64,000 nucleotides of DNA, taken from positions 248,001-312,000 of the forward strand of contig CAVPTW010000042.1 of NCBI GenBank assembly GCA_963708735.1, written 5' to 3'. The notes under the pieces were generated by a model, which saw nothing but the letters and a program-made list of their open reading frames with translations, made no database searches and was not told where the DNA came from. Numbering within the stretch: position 1 is the first letter of the stretch; each line of letters opens with the position of its first letter. The DNA comes from JAGPUQ01 sp963708735 (GTDB lineage: Bacteria; Pseudomonadota; Gammaproteobacteria; Pseudomonadales; Porticoccaceae). Made by a program: the position numbers and the translations under genes. Shown piece by piece: positions 43,313-52,101 of this stretch.

Positions 43313-45952
43313 TCAGCTAAAGGTCGCCGCCTGGGGCCTGGCTTTCTCCCATGCCTTGCGCGCTGTGCCGTACTCAGCCTTGATGCGGTCCATCTGCGCC
43401 AATTCGTCAACCACGAAATCAATCGTCAACGGCACTTCGTGGAAGTCTGGCGAATGGGAGTGAGCATCGATGTATCGGGACAACATCACCATGCGCGTGT
43501 GAACCTGTGCAGCAATGCCTTCATCAAAATACACCTGACTGAGCGTGAAGGTGATGTTCTCCCGCCAGCGGCGCACGACATTGCCGAACAGCTTTCGCTG
43601 GATGAAGTCCTCATAGGCGGTACGCAGGCTGCCACACGCCTTCTCCAGGCTATCGCGCTGCTTGTCGCCATCCAGCGTGCGGGCCACGTCGAGGTGCTTT
43701 CGTGCGCGATCGTGTGCAGCACCTTCGTAATGTTCGTGAGGGAAGGCCAGGCTGTCGATGACACCTGGCTCTTCGGCCTCGCCACGCCACACGGTCCGGC
43801 CCGCGAAATCGACACCCTTATCCACCGCAGCCGTCGCCAGATAGTTCGTAAACAGGATGTCGTGCGTAAAGACGATCACCTGCCGCTTGGCGGCTTCGTC
43901 CACCAGGCGTTGCGCGATCGCCTCTTTGCGTACATGGTCCATCGAGGTCACGGGGTCATCGAACACCACGCCCAAACAGGAACCGTTGAGTTCCACTTCG
44001 GTGAGAAAGTCGGCCAGTGCCGCGGCGGTCTGTTCGCCCTCGCTCAGCACCGAAGAAGGGTCGATGCCGGCCACGCTGGCGTTGGCAATCTCGATTTTGC
44101 GATCAGTCGTTCCAGCACCACCCGCGAAGCGGAATTGCACCGGCAGCTTGAGCTGCAGGGCGGCGCAGTTGTCCGTGAATCGCGCGATGAAGCCCTGCGC
44201 GACCAGTTCTGTGGCCAGCGCTTTCTGTTTGCTGGTCACTTCGCGTTGGGTTACAGCAAAGCCGCGGATGCACGCATTGGCCTTCACCACCCATTTGAGG
44301 TCCGCCACCGCCGCAGCGATGGCATCGTACTGGCCGGAGAGCACCTGGCGATCGAGTAACAACCGCTCCTCGGCCATCAACGACTCCATCAGTACCTTGG
44401 GGTCCTTCTGTCGCAAGGCATCGTTGTCGGATTTCAGGCGCTCAACCAACCCCGTGATGCGTACCGAGACCGGGTCATGGTCCAACATGCTCAAGCCAGG
44501 GTCGAAGGCACCGGCAACCGCCCGCACCAATGCTCTGATGACTTCCCGATAGCCTTCGACATAACTGGAAACCGCCGCGGCCATTGCTGCATCCACCTCG
44601 GTCAAGGTCCGGCGCGCAACACTGCCCTCGTCGAAGAAGGCGAGGTTGAGCTTCGACAACTTCGTGCCATACCCTGCGAGCGTCGTCTTGGCCTGGACCA
44701 GCTGCGCTTCGACATCGCTGGTTGCGAACTGATAGAAGCGGGTCAATCGTGCGACCCCGTCTTCGTCGAGAACCTGATGGCAAAGCACGCATCGGGCCGC
44801 ATCCGCCTTCGGTGGAAACGCCTCGTCAGGGTAGGCTTCGGCGTTATAGGCGATGGCCGCAGCCAGCAGGTCACGCCATGCTGCTGTGCCGATGGGCTGT
44901 ACCGGCTCCTCGCCCAACTGTGCCGCTGAGAGCGCGGCTGCCTTTTCCGTCAGCGTCTGAATCTGCTTGACGGCGTTGGTGATCTGTTCCGCGAGTGCTG
45001 GCGATACGGCCGTGTGCAAGCTGGAGAGCGATGCCTTCAGTGCGTCCAGATCGGTGATGCGCTGCTCATTATGGCGAATGATTTCCTTGGGATCGGTAGT
45101 CCTGAGTGTCGCGAGTTGCTGGACAACCGACTCCAGGTGTGCGCGCTCCTCGTCGCCAAAGACGGCCAATGCCTTCAAGCGAATGAGGTTCGTCTGTGCC
45201 GTCAGGGTGGCCATCAGCGTGGCGACTTCGGACGTGCTGCCTGGAATCGCGAACTTGTCCGTGGTGTGGGAACGTGGAGCGATGTCATCGCGCAGCCTGT
45301 GCTGCAGCTTTCCGAAGACCTCCACCATGCGGGGAAAGACATCGAACAGAAAGGGCATGACCTGGAAAGCATTGCGCTCATCCAGGTGGACACGCACGCA
45401 GGTCGAGTCGAACACCGCGAAGTTGTCGCGCAGCCGCTGGCAAGGCTCCTTGTAGACGAACGTCGTGTTGGAACCGTCGTCGAAGGCAAACGTCGCGCTC
45501 GGCGTGGGTTGCTTGTGCTTGGCCAACTTCACATCGCCAAGAATCGCGGTTTGCTTGGAACGAGTGAAGCATGCGGCTTTCAGCACTCGCGCATAGCCGG
45601 ACTTGCCCGCACCGTTGGGACCATAGATCACAGTGAGCTTGCGCCCGAAAGTCAGTGTTTCACCCGGCGCCAGGGCGTTGACGCCGGTCAGTGCGGTCAT
45701 GGCGGTCACTACGCTTGCGGCCGTTGTGGGGCCGCCTTGGATCTGGGGCAAGGCGATGTCCCATGTGGCGCGTGGCACCTCCGCGGGGGCCAGTTGCTGG
45801 TCCATCAGGTACTCGCGGTAGACCTCATCCAAAGCCTCGTCCGGGAAATCGACGGCACCGACGAGCTTGACCAGCAGGCACCGCTGCCAGTTGGAAAGCG
45901 TCTTGCCCCAAGCGGACAGCGCATCGAAGACATTGAACGCCGCTTGGGACAT
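43313..45952 (-). CDS. AAA_13-type ABC ATPase with zinc-hook-like CxxC
   Basis: An 879-residue ATPase of the RloC/PrrC/Rad50-like group. Walker A YGPNGAGKSGYA is at residues 110-121, the ABC signature LSEGEQ at 637-642, Walker B GVVFDDP at 661-667 and the H-loop FTHD at 695-698. A CxxC (RCVLCHQ, 388-391) stands between two coiled-coil arms, as in zinc hooks. The start MSQAAFNVF has AAGGAG at the right distance; the upstream frame is not conserved. C-terminal residues after 700 may hold an effector region, but no known nuclease motif is seen. The adjacent PIN-like protein is a possible effector. Confidence 0.75.
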   Translation of the reverse strand: MSQAAFNVFDALSAWGKTLSNWQRCLLVKLVGAVDFPDEALDEVYREYLMDQQLAPAEVPRATWDIALPQIQGGPTTAASVVTAMTALTGVNALAPGETLTFGRKLTVIYGPNGAGKSGYARVLKAACFTRSKQTAILGDVKLAKHKQPTPSATFAFDDGSNTTFVYKEPCQRLRDNFAVFDSTCVRVHLDERNAFQVMPFLFDVFPRMVEVFGKLQHRLRDDIAPRSHTTDKFAIPGSTSEVATLMATLTAQTNLIRLKALAVFGDEERAHLESVVQQLATLRTTDPKEIIRHNEQRITDLDALKASLSSLHTAVSPALAEQITNAVKQIQTLTEKAAALSAAQLGEEPVQPIGTAAWRDLLAAAIAYNAEAYPDEAFPPKADAARCVLCHQVLDEDGVARLTRFYQFATSDVEAQLVQAKTTLAGYGTKLSKLNLAFFDEGSVARRTLTEVDAAMAAAVSSYVEGYREVIRALVRAVAGAFDPGLSMLDHDPVSVRITGLVERLKSDNDALRQKDPKVLMESLMAEERLLLDRQVLSGQYDAIAAAVADLKWVVKANACIRGFAVTQREVTSKQKALATELVAQGFIARFTDNCAALQLKLPVQFRFAGGAGTTDRKIEIANASVAGIDPSSVLSEGEQTAAALADFLTEVELNGSCLGVVFDDPVTSMDHVRKEAIAQRLVDEAAKRQVIVFTHDILFTNYLATAAVDKGVDFAGRTVWRGEAEEPGVIDSLAFPHEHYEGAAHDRARKHLDVARTLDGDKQRDSLEKACGSLRTAYEDFIQRKLFGNVVRRWRENITFTLSQVYFDEGIAAQVHTRMVMLSRYIDAHSHSPDFHEVPLTIDFVVDELAQMDRIKAEYGTARKAWEKARPQAATFS

Positions 45953-46100
45953 GAAGACTCCTTGTTTTAAGCTGTCTGAACCCCTGATGGCCACCGCAGT
46001 GTTGATGGTCGATGCGCCGCTGTTTCATTTTGTAAGTGTACGGTGACTCCGGACCATCTGTCAGGCTCCCACACCCCGTCACTGCACGCCCCCGTCTTTC

Positions 46101-46210
46101 GGCAAGCGGAGCGTGCAGGCTCGAAAGGGCGGGAGGCGTCAGGGGTCAAAGCCGAATGGACGCGACTCGGCACGAGACGCGGGGCGCAGCCCGCGGACCC
46201 GACGCCGGAA
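46101..46210. repeat. Direct repeat flanking the defence module, right copy
   Basis: GCAAGCGGAGCGTGCAGGC, GTCAGGGGTCAAAGCCGAATGG, GCGGGGCGCAGCCC and CCCGACGCCGG appear in the same order as at 41451-41566. It lies between the ATPase start and the end of the TIGR02391 gene. Confidence 0.8.
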
Positions 46211-46281
46211 CGGCCTATTCAGTGGAGGCGATTAATTGTCGTATCACGATACGACAATCGAGCAGGACGGCATTGCGATGC

Positions 46282-47100
46282 CTACGAAAAGGACACTGCC
46301 GCTTTCTGCACCCCATCCAGTTTTCTATGGATCAGTGACACCAGCGTCAAGATGTCGAGCGCATCCTGTTCAGACATAGGCCAATTCATCTTCGGGGCAT
46401 GGGCCAAGGGATTGCGCACGGCGCCGAACAGCCCGATCAGCAGGTTCGCAAATCCTCTCTGCTCGCTCTTTTCGGACTCGGTGCTCAGTGGCCCCAAGAC
46501 CAAGATTGGCTGCTGGCCCGCGAACGCCTTGTTCACCAAGTCGGCACCATCGCCGGTCAACCCCGACAATATGCGAATTCGCTCGGCGACACCCTTGCTC
46601 GCCTCGAAGACCGCATGAAAATAGTTCTCGTCCAATAGCTCGGCGCGGCAGTAGTTCAAGACCTCTGCATGGACGACCCGGCTTTCCAGCGCCGCTTTGA
46701 GACGGCCAGCGCGTGCGCGGGCTGCATCCAACGTCGTCGCCTTGTCGGCATATCCCACCCTGCCATCGTCGCGCACATAGAAGCCCGAGAACGACAGCAC
46801 GACATTGAGTTCATCGCGCAGCCAAGCAAATGTCCCAGGATCGCGCACGTAGTTCACCGGGTTCATTGCGCGGTTGATGAACATGATCAGATGGTTGCCT
46901 CGCTGATGCTTGTTCTGCACCTCGGCGAGCGCGTTGAACAACCGCTTCCACTTCGTCATGCTCGGTGACGGGTCGGCAACCTCCATCTCTTGCAGCAGCC
47001 TCCCAATCTGCGTGCCACTCAAGCCGCGCTCGGTGTCTGCAAGCACACGGCAGGCGGCTTCAAGATGCTGCGAGCTGAACGGGGCAATTTGCGCCGCCAT
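46282..47100 (-). CDS. TIGR02391 (Ymh) family protein with HEPN-type RxxxxH motif
   Basis: A 272-residue protein. The C-terminal half is the Ymh domain: RGFANLLIGLFGAVRNPLAHAPKMNW contains R-N-P-L-A-H, the R-x4-H motif of HEPN ribonucleases, followed by ALDILTLVSLIHRKLD. The N-terminal part is helical. It lies 17 bp behind the Mrr-like gene and is probably co-translated. HEPN proteins are common RNase effectors in defence systems; the activity here is inferred. Confidence 0.72.
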   Translation of the reverse strand: MAAQIAPFSSQHLEAACRVLADTERGLSGTQIGRLLQEMEVADPSPSMTKWKRLFNALAEVQNKHQRGNHLIMFINRAMNPVNYVRDPGTFAWLRDELNVVLSFSGFYVRDDGRVGYADKATTLDAARARAGRLKAALESRVVHAEVLNYCRAELLDENYFHAVFEASKGVAERIRILSGLTGDGADLVNKAFAGQQPILVLGPLSTESEKSEQRGFANLLIGLFGAVRNPLAHAPKMNWPMSEQDALDILTLVSLIHRKLDGVQKAAVSFS

Positions 47101-47117
47101 TGCCGACCTCTCCGCGT

Positions 47118-48059
47118 CTATCGAACGGCAACATCGAACGGTGCATGCACCGAGCGGAAGGTGGTGAGGACACGGTCACGGGCGGCATCCAGTTCGTCGG
47201 CCACACGAGAACCGAGCATGTAGGTAGGGCAGTCCGCCTTGCCGCATCCACAATGCCGGATCTCGCCTTCTCGGAGGCGAGAGACGAAAATGCGGCGTAG
47301 TTCATCGACCTGACGCACAACCTGGGCCAGCACCTTGCGAACACGTTGATCTCTGATGTGATGGATCGATGGGATGCGCCGGATTTCGGTGCCTTCACGT
47401 GTTCTCCACGCGCCGGTGTTGAGTGCCCCGATGGTGTCCTCAACAGCTTGCTGGAAAGCGGGCAGCGAACTTTCCTGCTGAAACGGTGTGCGAAAAGCGG
47501 GCCGATCGAATACGGCGGCCATCAAACCCAGCGCGTCGGCGTCGGATAAATCAGGGAAGTCGTCAGCGAACTTGCGGATTTCAGCTTCGGCTTCGGGGAA
47601 CTCGACGCCCTGGACGAAGCGGTGCAAGAGGTATTCGCCACGCAGACGCAAGTTCTCCTCGAACTCGACGCTCGACCAAATCGTCACATGCGCTACGCCA
47701 AGTGCAGCAGCGGCATCGCTGATCCGTGTCCTGCTGGCGTCTGAGACTGCACCACGACAGATGAATTTGAAGGCATCTGGCTTACCGCCAGCAGCCGCGA
47801 CAGCCTTCTCCATGTCGGTTCGGGCCTTCGCCAAGGTCAGCGTGTCACGATTGGCGCACTGGATGATCGTCTTGCGCGCAGGTCGATCGTCAAACTCCTC
47901 GATCCCGAAGATGTCTCGCCCCTGGTCGCCACCCGATTGACCGTGCCAGATCAGATCGCGCCAGCCAGCACGAACGTGATAAGCAAAAGCAAGGCGCTCA
48001 AATTGAACGCCGCTGTAGTCTTCAAAGTGAATCGGGTGAACGGTGCTCGCCATAGGCAT
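47118..48059 (-). CDS. Mrr-like restriction endonuclease-fold protein
   Basis: A 313-residue protein. The N-terminal region FEDYSGVQFERLAFAYHV and GGDQGRDIFGIEEFDDRPARKTIIQCANRDTLTLAKA resembles the Mrr PD-(D/E)xK core (GRD-type Asp, then a Q-C strand). The usual lysine of QxK is replaced (QCAN), so catalysis is doubtful. The C-terminus has a Cys cluster (HCGCGKADC). It begins 6 bp after the antitoxin stop and is followed by the HEPN gene, so all four genes look like one operon. ATG 48059 or 48053. Confidence 0.65.
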   Translation of the reverse strand: MPMASTVHPIHFEDYSGVQFERLAFAYHVRAGWRDLIWHGQSGGDQGRDIFGIEEFDDRPARKTIIQCANRDTLTLAKARTDMEKAVAAAGGKPDAFKFICRGAVSDASRTRISDAAAALGVAHVTIWSSVEFEENLRLRGEYLLHRFVQGVEFPEAEAEIRKFADDFPDLSDADALGLMAAVFDRPAFRTPFQQESSLPAFQQAVEDTIGALNTGAWRTREGTEIRRIPSIHHIRDQRVRKVLAQVVRQVDELRRIFVSRLREGEIRHCGCGKADCPTYMLGSRVADELDAARDRVLTTFRSVHAPFDVAVR

Positions 48060-48065
48060 CGAACA

Positions 48066-48383
48066 TCAAGCGGCGTGCGCCGAGGGCGCAGAGGCCAGCG
48101 GCTGCACCGCCAAGCGTAGGCCCAGCGCCTTGAGGATGGCGGTCAAGCTGTTCAGGGCGGGATTGCCCTTCGGCGACAGCGTGCGGTAAAGCTGCGTCGG
48201 GTTCAGGTGAGCCTGTTCGGCCACCGCCTGCACGCCACCGACTGCCTGCGCAAGCTGGCGCAGCACGGTCATCAACTCGGCCTGGTCGCCCTCGGCCAGG
48301 ATGTTGTTGATGACTTCCAGTGCGAGCGCCGGATCGCTGCCGTACAGCTCGGCCATCGCCTCGTCATGGGGTCTGCTTCTCAT
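48066..48383 (-). CDS. HTH antitoxin of a RelE-type module
   Basis: A 105-residue protein from ATG 48383, which overlaps the toxin stop. The C-terminal half has an XRE-like HTH (LRQLAQAVGGVQAVAEQAHLNPTQLYRTLSPKGNPALNSLTAILKALGLRLAV), typical of addiction-module antidotes of the HigA2 type. It should neutralise the RelE-type toxin and repress the operon. Gene order toxin-antitoxin fits HigBA-like modules. Confidence 0.82.
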   Translation of the reverse strand: MRSRPHDEAMAELYGSDPALALEVINNILAEGDQAELMTVLRQLAQAVGGVQAVAEQAHLNPTQLYRTLSPKGNPALNSLTAILKALGLRLAVQPLASAPSAHAA

Positions 48384-48709
48384 TCGTCCGTTCTCCGTTG
48401 CCAGTCCTGCCAGTAGTCCACCGCCCGGTTGATGTCCGCATCCTGCGTGCGCTTGTCGCCGCCGCACAGCAGCAGCACCAGCCGCTGGCCCACCAGGCCG
48501 TAATACACCCGGTAGCCCGGCCCCACGTCGATGCGCAGTTCCCACACGCCATCGCGGCAGAACTTGTGGTCGCCGAAGTTGCCTTGCTCGACACGGGCCA
48601 CGCGCCGGATGACCGCCACCTTGGCCTGGGCATCGCGCAAGCGCCGCAGCCACTCGATGTAGAGGTCCTTCTGCCCGTCGGCCGTAAGGTAGTGCTCGAT
48701 TCGGTACAT
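48380..48709 (-). CDS. RelE/ParE-type toxin
   Basis: A 109-residue protein starting MYRIEHYLTADGQKDLYIEWLRRLRDAQAKVAVIRRVARVEQGNFGDHKF. The strand order, GVWELRIDVGPGYRVYYG and VLLLCGGDKRTQDADI are the signature of the putative addiction-module killer family (TIGR02683) with the RelE fold. Such toxins cut mRNA on the ribosome. First gene of a four-gene minus-strand operon. Confidence 0.88.
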   Translation of the reverse strand: MYRIEHYLTADGQKDLYIEWLRRLRDAQAKVAVIRRVARVEQGNFGDHKFCRDGVWELRIDVGPGYRVYYGLVGQRLVLLLCGGDKRTQDADINRAVDYWQDWQRRTDE

Positions 48710-48716
48710 GGTCATT

Positions 48717-48732
48717 TTCGTTTATAGACGAA
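48717..48732. promoter_or_regulatory. Candidate antitoxin operator
   Basis: TTCGTTTATAGACGAA is an imperfect palindrome (TTCGT / ACGAA arms) eight bases before the toxin start. A TTGACT element lies just upstream on the minus strand. Position fits autorepression. Confidence 0.5.
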
Positions 48733-48771
48733 TTGAAGTCAAGGAGAAGGGGGTGAGCCAGCGCCCATAAT

Positions 48772-48790
48772 TCCGAGACACTGTCTCGGA
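48772..48790. terminator. Hairpin between toxin operon and integrase gene
   Basis: TCCGAGACA and TGTCTCGGA form a perfect 9-bp stem around a single C, 59 bp after the integrase stop. It could end integrase transcription before the toxin operon. T-rich sequence (TTTCC) follows only on the plus strand. Confidence 0.45.
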
Positions 48791-48848
48791 TTTCCTTGTG
48801 GGCCGGCTATGGCAGCGCCCAGCGCAGCCACAGTGGGTGGCGTCCTTC

Positions 48849-50048
48849 TCATGCTTCTACCTCTGCCGGGCGCTGCGCACCCGTGATCGTCTTGCGCCGG
48901 GCCGCCACCAGTTCGGCCGCTTGCCGCACCGGATCGTCCTCGGTATGGACGTAGCGCATGAACATCGCCACGGTCTTGTGCGCCGTCAGCGCCATGCCAA
49001 CCTTGAGGGGCACGCCCGAATTGGCAATGTCGGTCGCCGAGCGGTGGCGGATGCCGTGGGTGCCGACCTTCGGTACACCGGCATTGTTGAGGATGCGCCG
49101 CCACGCCTGGTAGTAGGTATGGGGGCTGAGGGGCTTGCTGTGGTCGAGGATCGCCGGGCAAACGTAGGGCGAATCGCCGTAGCGCGGGGCATTCGTCAGC
49201 CGCCGGCGGGCTTCCTCGCTCAAGGGCTTGGACATATCGCCGGTCTTGCTGTCCGGCCAGACCACCCGGCCATTGGGCAGGTCGAGCCAATCCCACTGCA
49301 ACAGCAGAACCTCCGACATGCGCGCCGCGAACTCGAATTGCAGGCGGACGGCAAGCAGGTGGATGGGATGTTCCAAGCCTTCGGCCTCGGCCTTGTCCAG
49401 ATAGGCGAACAGCTTGACCATCTGCTCATCGGTGATGAGGCGGGTCGAGCCTTTCTCAGGGTACTTGGGCACGTGGCGGCAAGGGTTGGAGCCGTCGGGA
49501 CGGTAGCCCCAGAGTTCGGCCAGGTTGAACATCTTGCGGACGAGCGACAGCACGCGGTTGGCCTGGGTGGGCGACTTCTCCATGCGCTTCATCAGCGCGG
49601 TGATGTCGTGGCGCGTGACCTCGTGAACCTTCTTGCTGCCGAAGGCCGGGATGACGAAGCTGTCGATCTGGTACTGGTAGCCGGCCTGCGTGCTGGGCTT
49701 GTTGTGCGGCTTGGAGTGGTCGCCCATGAACCGGCCGCACAGCTCCTTGACCGTCGGAGCCTTGCGGGCTTCGGCCTTGTCGAGTCCGGGATCGCCGCCG
49801 CGTCGGACTTCGGCCAGCCAGTCTTGCGCCAGCGATCGGGCCTGTTCGACCGTTAGCTCGCCGAACTGGCCGAGTGCAGGCTTGCGCCGCACTCCGGAGT
49901 TCGTGCGGTACTGAACCATGAATACCTTGCGGCCGGCTGGTGTAACCTTGCACAAGAAGCCCGGAACGAGCGTATCCCGGAGTTCCACGTCGCAGGTTTG
50001 CGCCTGCGCCGTGTCAACGACGGACTTGGTGAGTTTGATCTTCGCCAT
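48849..50048 (-). CDS. int: Tyrosine integrase of the ICE
   Basis: A 399-residue phage-type integrase. The N-terminal DUF4102-like arm-binding domain (DTLVPGFLCKVTPAGRKVFMVQYRT) is followed by the SAM-like core-binding domain. The catalytic residues visible are R in EFAARMSEVLLLQW, H-x-x-R in THGIRHRSATD and a Tyr in MFMRYVHTEDD. It recombines attP with attB. Tn4371-type ICEs have int at the end facing the chromosome, and the host gene hsdM begins within 180 bp of its start. Confidence 0.93.
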   Translation of the reverse strand: MAKIKLTKSVVDTAQAQTCDVELRDTLVPGFLCKVTPAGRKVFMVQYRTNSGVRRKPALGQFGELTVEQARSLAQDWLAEVRRGGDPGLDKAEARKAPTVKELCGRFMGDHSKPHNKPSTQAGYQYQIDSFVIPAFGSKKVHEVTRHDITALMKRMEKSPTQANRVLSLVRKMFNLAELWGYRPDGSNPCRHVPKYPEKGSTRLITDEQMVKLFAYLDKAEAEGLEHPIHLLAVRLQFEFAARMSEVLLLQWDWLDLPNGRVVWPDSKTGDMSKPLSEEARRRLTNAPRYGDSPYVCPAILDHSKPLSPHTYYQAWRRILNNAGVPKVGTHGIRHRSATDIANSGVPLKVGMALTAHKTVAMFMRYVHTEDDPVRQAAELVAARRKTITGAQRPAEVEA

Positions 50049-50225
50049 GAGGTGCTCCTGAAAGGCCCCGATTCCAGGGGCCGGCTAGGAGCCAGGCGGA
50101 AGGGAACCGGGGCGGTTTGCATCGCGCACCGGGATATGATGGAAGACCTTGGCCTGGCGGAAAACCTGCTACAGCAAGCTTCATCCAAGCCCATCGTTAG
50201 CCCGGTGCGGATGCCATGCTCTGGC
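50049..50225. other. ICE end and probable att site
   Basis: Between the integrase start and the first native hsdM codon lies about 177 bp. A hairpin GGCCCC-GATTCCA-GGGGCC is at 50064-50082. The ICE/chromosome border is expected in about 50.15-50.23 kb, but the matching other end is outside the window, so the att core cannot be defined. Confidence 0.55.
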
Positions 50226-51713
50226 TTCAAGACCTACGTGCTCGGCATGCTGTTCTACCGCTTCATCTCCGAGAACCTCACCGGCTACCTCAATGAACAG
50301 GAAAGCCGCGCCGGTAACCAGAATTTCGACTACGCCACCCTCAGCGACCAGGATGCCGAATTCGGCCGCGCCGAGACGGTCAGGGAAAAGGGCTTCTACA
50401 TCCTGCCCTCGGAGCTGTTTGCCAACGTGCGCCGCAACGCCCGGCTGGATGCCAATCTCAACGAGACGCTGAGCCGCCTCTTTGTCGACATCGAAGCCTC
50501 GGCCAAGGGCGCAAGGAGCGAGGATGACCTTAAAGGCCTGTTCGACGATCTGGATGTCAACTCCAGCAAGCTCGGCCCCACCGTGGCCAGGCGCAACGAA
50601 AAGCTGGTCAAGTTGCTGGATGCCATCGGCGACCTGCCGCTGTCCAACGGCGCCGGCAGCTTCTCGCGCAACAGCATCGACCTGTTCGGCGACGCCTACG
50701 AATACCTGATGCAGATGTACGCCTCCACCGCGGGCAAGTCCGGTGGCGAGTTCTACACCCCGCAGGAAGTCTCCGAACTGCTGGCCCGCCTCACCGTGGT
50801 GGGCAAAACGGAAGTCAACAAGGTCTACGACCCCGCCTGCGGCTCCGGCTCGCTGCTGCTGAAGTTCGCCAAGGTGCTGGGGCCGGACAAGGTGCGCCAG
50901 GGCTTCTTCGGCCAGGAGGTGAACCTCACCACCTACAACCTGTGCCGCATCAACATGTTCCTGCACGATATCAACTACGAAAAATTCGACATCGCCCACG
51001 GCGACACCCTCACCGACCCGCACCACTGGGACGACGAGCCCTTCGAGGCCATCGTCTCCAATCCGCCCTATTCGATCAAATGGGACGGCGACGCCAACCC
51101 GCTGCTGATCAACGACCCGCGCTTCGCCCCGGCCGGCGTGCTGGCGCCCAAGAGCAAGGCCGATCTGGCCTTTACCCTGCACATCCTGTCGTGGCTGGCG
51201 GTCAACGGCACCGCGGCCATCGTCGAATTCCCCGGCGTGCTCTATCGCGGCGGCGCCGAGCGGAAGATCCGCCAGTACCTGATCGACAACAACTACATCG
51301 ATGCCGTGATCCAGTTGCCGCCCGACCTGTTCTTCGGCACCACCATTGCCACCTGCATCGTGGTGCTGAAGAAATCCAGGCACGACAACGCCACCCTGTT
51401 CATCGACGCCTCCGCGGAATTCACCCGCAGCGGCAACAAGAACAAGCTCACCGCCGCCCACCAGCAGAAGATTCTCGATGCCTTCAGCGCGCGCAAGGAC
51501 ATCGCCCACTTCGCCCGGCTGGTGGACAACAGCGCCATTGCCGCCAACGGCTACAACATCGCCGTCTCCAGCTATGTTGAACAGGAAGACACGCGCGAGG
51601 CGGTGGACATCAAGGCACTCAATGCCGACATCGCCCGCATCGTGGCGAGGCAGGCGGAACTGCGTACGGCCATCGATGCCATCGTCGCGGATCTCGAAGG
51701 AGAGCAGGCATGA
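50211..51713 (+). CDS. hsdM: Type I restriction-modification methylase HsdM, N-terminus cut by the ICE
   Basis: About 500 residues. From FKTYVLGMLFYRFISENLTGYLNE onward it is a full HsdM: SAM motif DPACGSGSLLLKF, catalytic SNPPYSIKW, and the C-terminal AVSSYVEQEDTREAVDIKALN. The family normally has about 30 residues before this point (a W-x-F-K phrase), which are missing here and replaced by ICE-side sequence. An ATG at 50211 or upstream starts could still be used. Whether it is active is unknown; loss of the N-terminal helices makes that doubtful. Confidence 0.85.
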   Translation: MPCSGFKTYVLGMLFYRFISENLTGYLNEQESRAGNQNFDYATLSDQDAEFGRAETVREKGFYILPSELFANVRRNARLDANLNETLSRLFVDIEASAKGARSEDDLKGLFDDLDVNSSKLGPTVARRNEKLVKLLDAIGDLPLSNGAGSFSRNSIDLFGDAYEYLMQMYASTAGKSGGEFYTPQEVSELLARLTVVGKTEVNKVYDPACGSGSLLLKFAKVLGPDKVRQGFFGQEVNLTTYNLCRINMFLHDINYEKFDIAHGDTLTDPHHWDDEPFEAIVSNPPYSIKWDGDANPLLINDPRFAPAGVLAPKSKADLAFTLHILSWLAVNGTAAIVEFPGVLYRGGAERKIRQYLIDNNYIDAVIQLPPDLFFGTTIATCIVVLKKSRHDNATLFIDASAEFTRSGNKNKLTAAHQQKILDAFSARKDIAHFARLVDNSAIAANGYNIAVSSYVEQEDTREAVDIKALNADIARIVARQAELRTAIDAIVADLEGEQA

Positions 51714-51723
51714 GCAACACACC

Positions 51724-52101
51724 GTCATTCTGCGCGGAGCGAAGCGGAGTCGCAGAATCCACTGGCGGGACCTTGCAATGACCCAAGCGACCTATGTCTA
51801 CATTCTGGCCAGCAAAAACAACGGTACGTTGTACACAGGCGTCACCAATAACCTTGAGCGCCGCATGTATGAGCACAAGCATCACCTGCTGGAAGGATTC
51901 ACCAGCAGATACGATGTAACGCGCCTGGTTTGGTTTGTCCAAGGCGAAGAGATGACTTCTGCCATAGCGCTGGAGAAGAAGATCAAGAACCGGAACCGGC
52001 AGTGGAAAATCGATCTGATCGAGAAAACCAACCCCGACTGGGATGATCTTTCGGCAGGGTGGATGGATTCTGCGACTCCGCTTCGCTCCGCGCAGAATGA
52101 C
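51724..52101. mobile_element. GIY-YIG gene unit bounded by perfect 38-bp inverted repeats
   Basis: The left repeat is 51724-51761 (starts GTCATTCTGCGCGGAGCGAA) and the right repeat 52064-52101 is its exact reverse complement. Each also has internal symmetry (CTGCG...CGCAG). The unit is 378 bp, contains one GIY-YIG gene, and sits in the junction between hsdM and hsdS. No target duplication is obvious. Confidence 0.72.

Noticed and set aside
49998..50210. N-terminal extension of HsdM through the integrase promoter
   Set aside because: The added residues do not resemble HsdM and are antisense to int; this is ICE sequence joined by chance to the frame.
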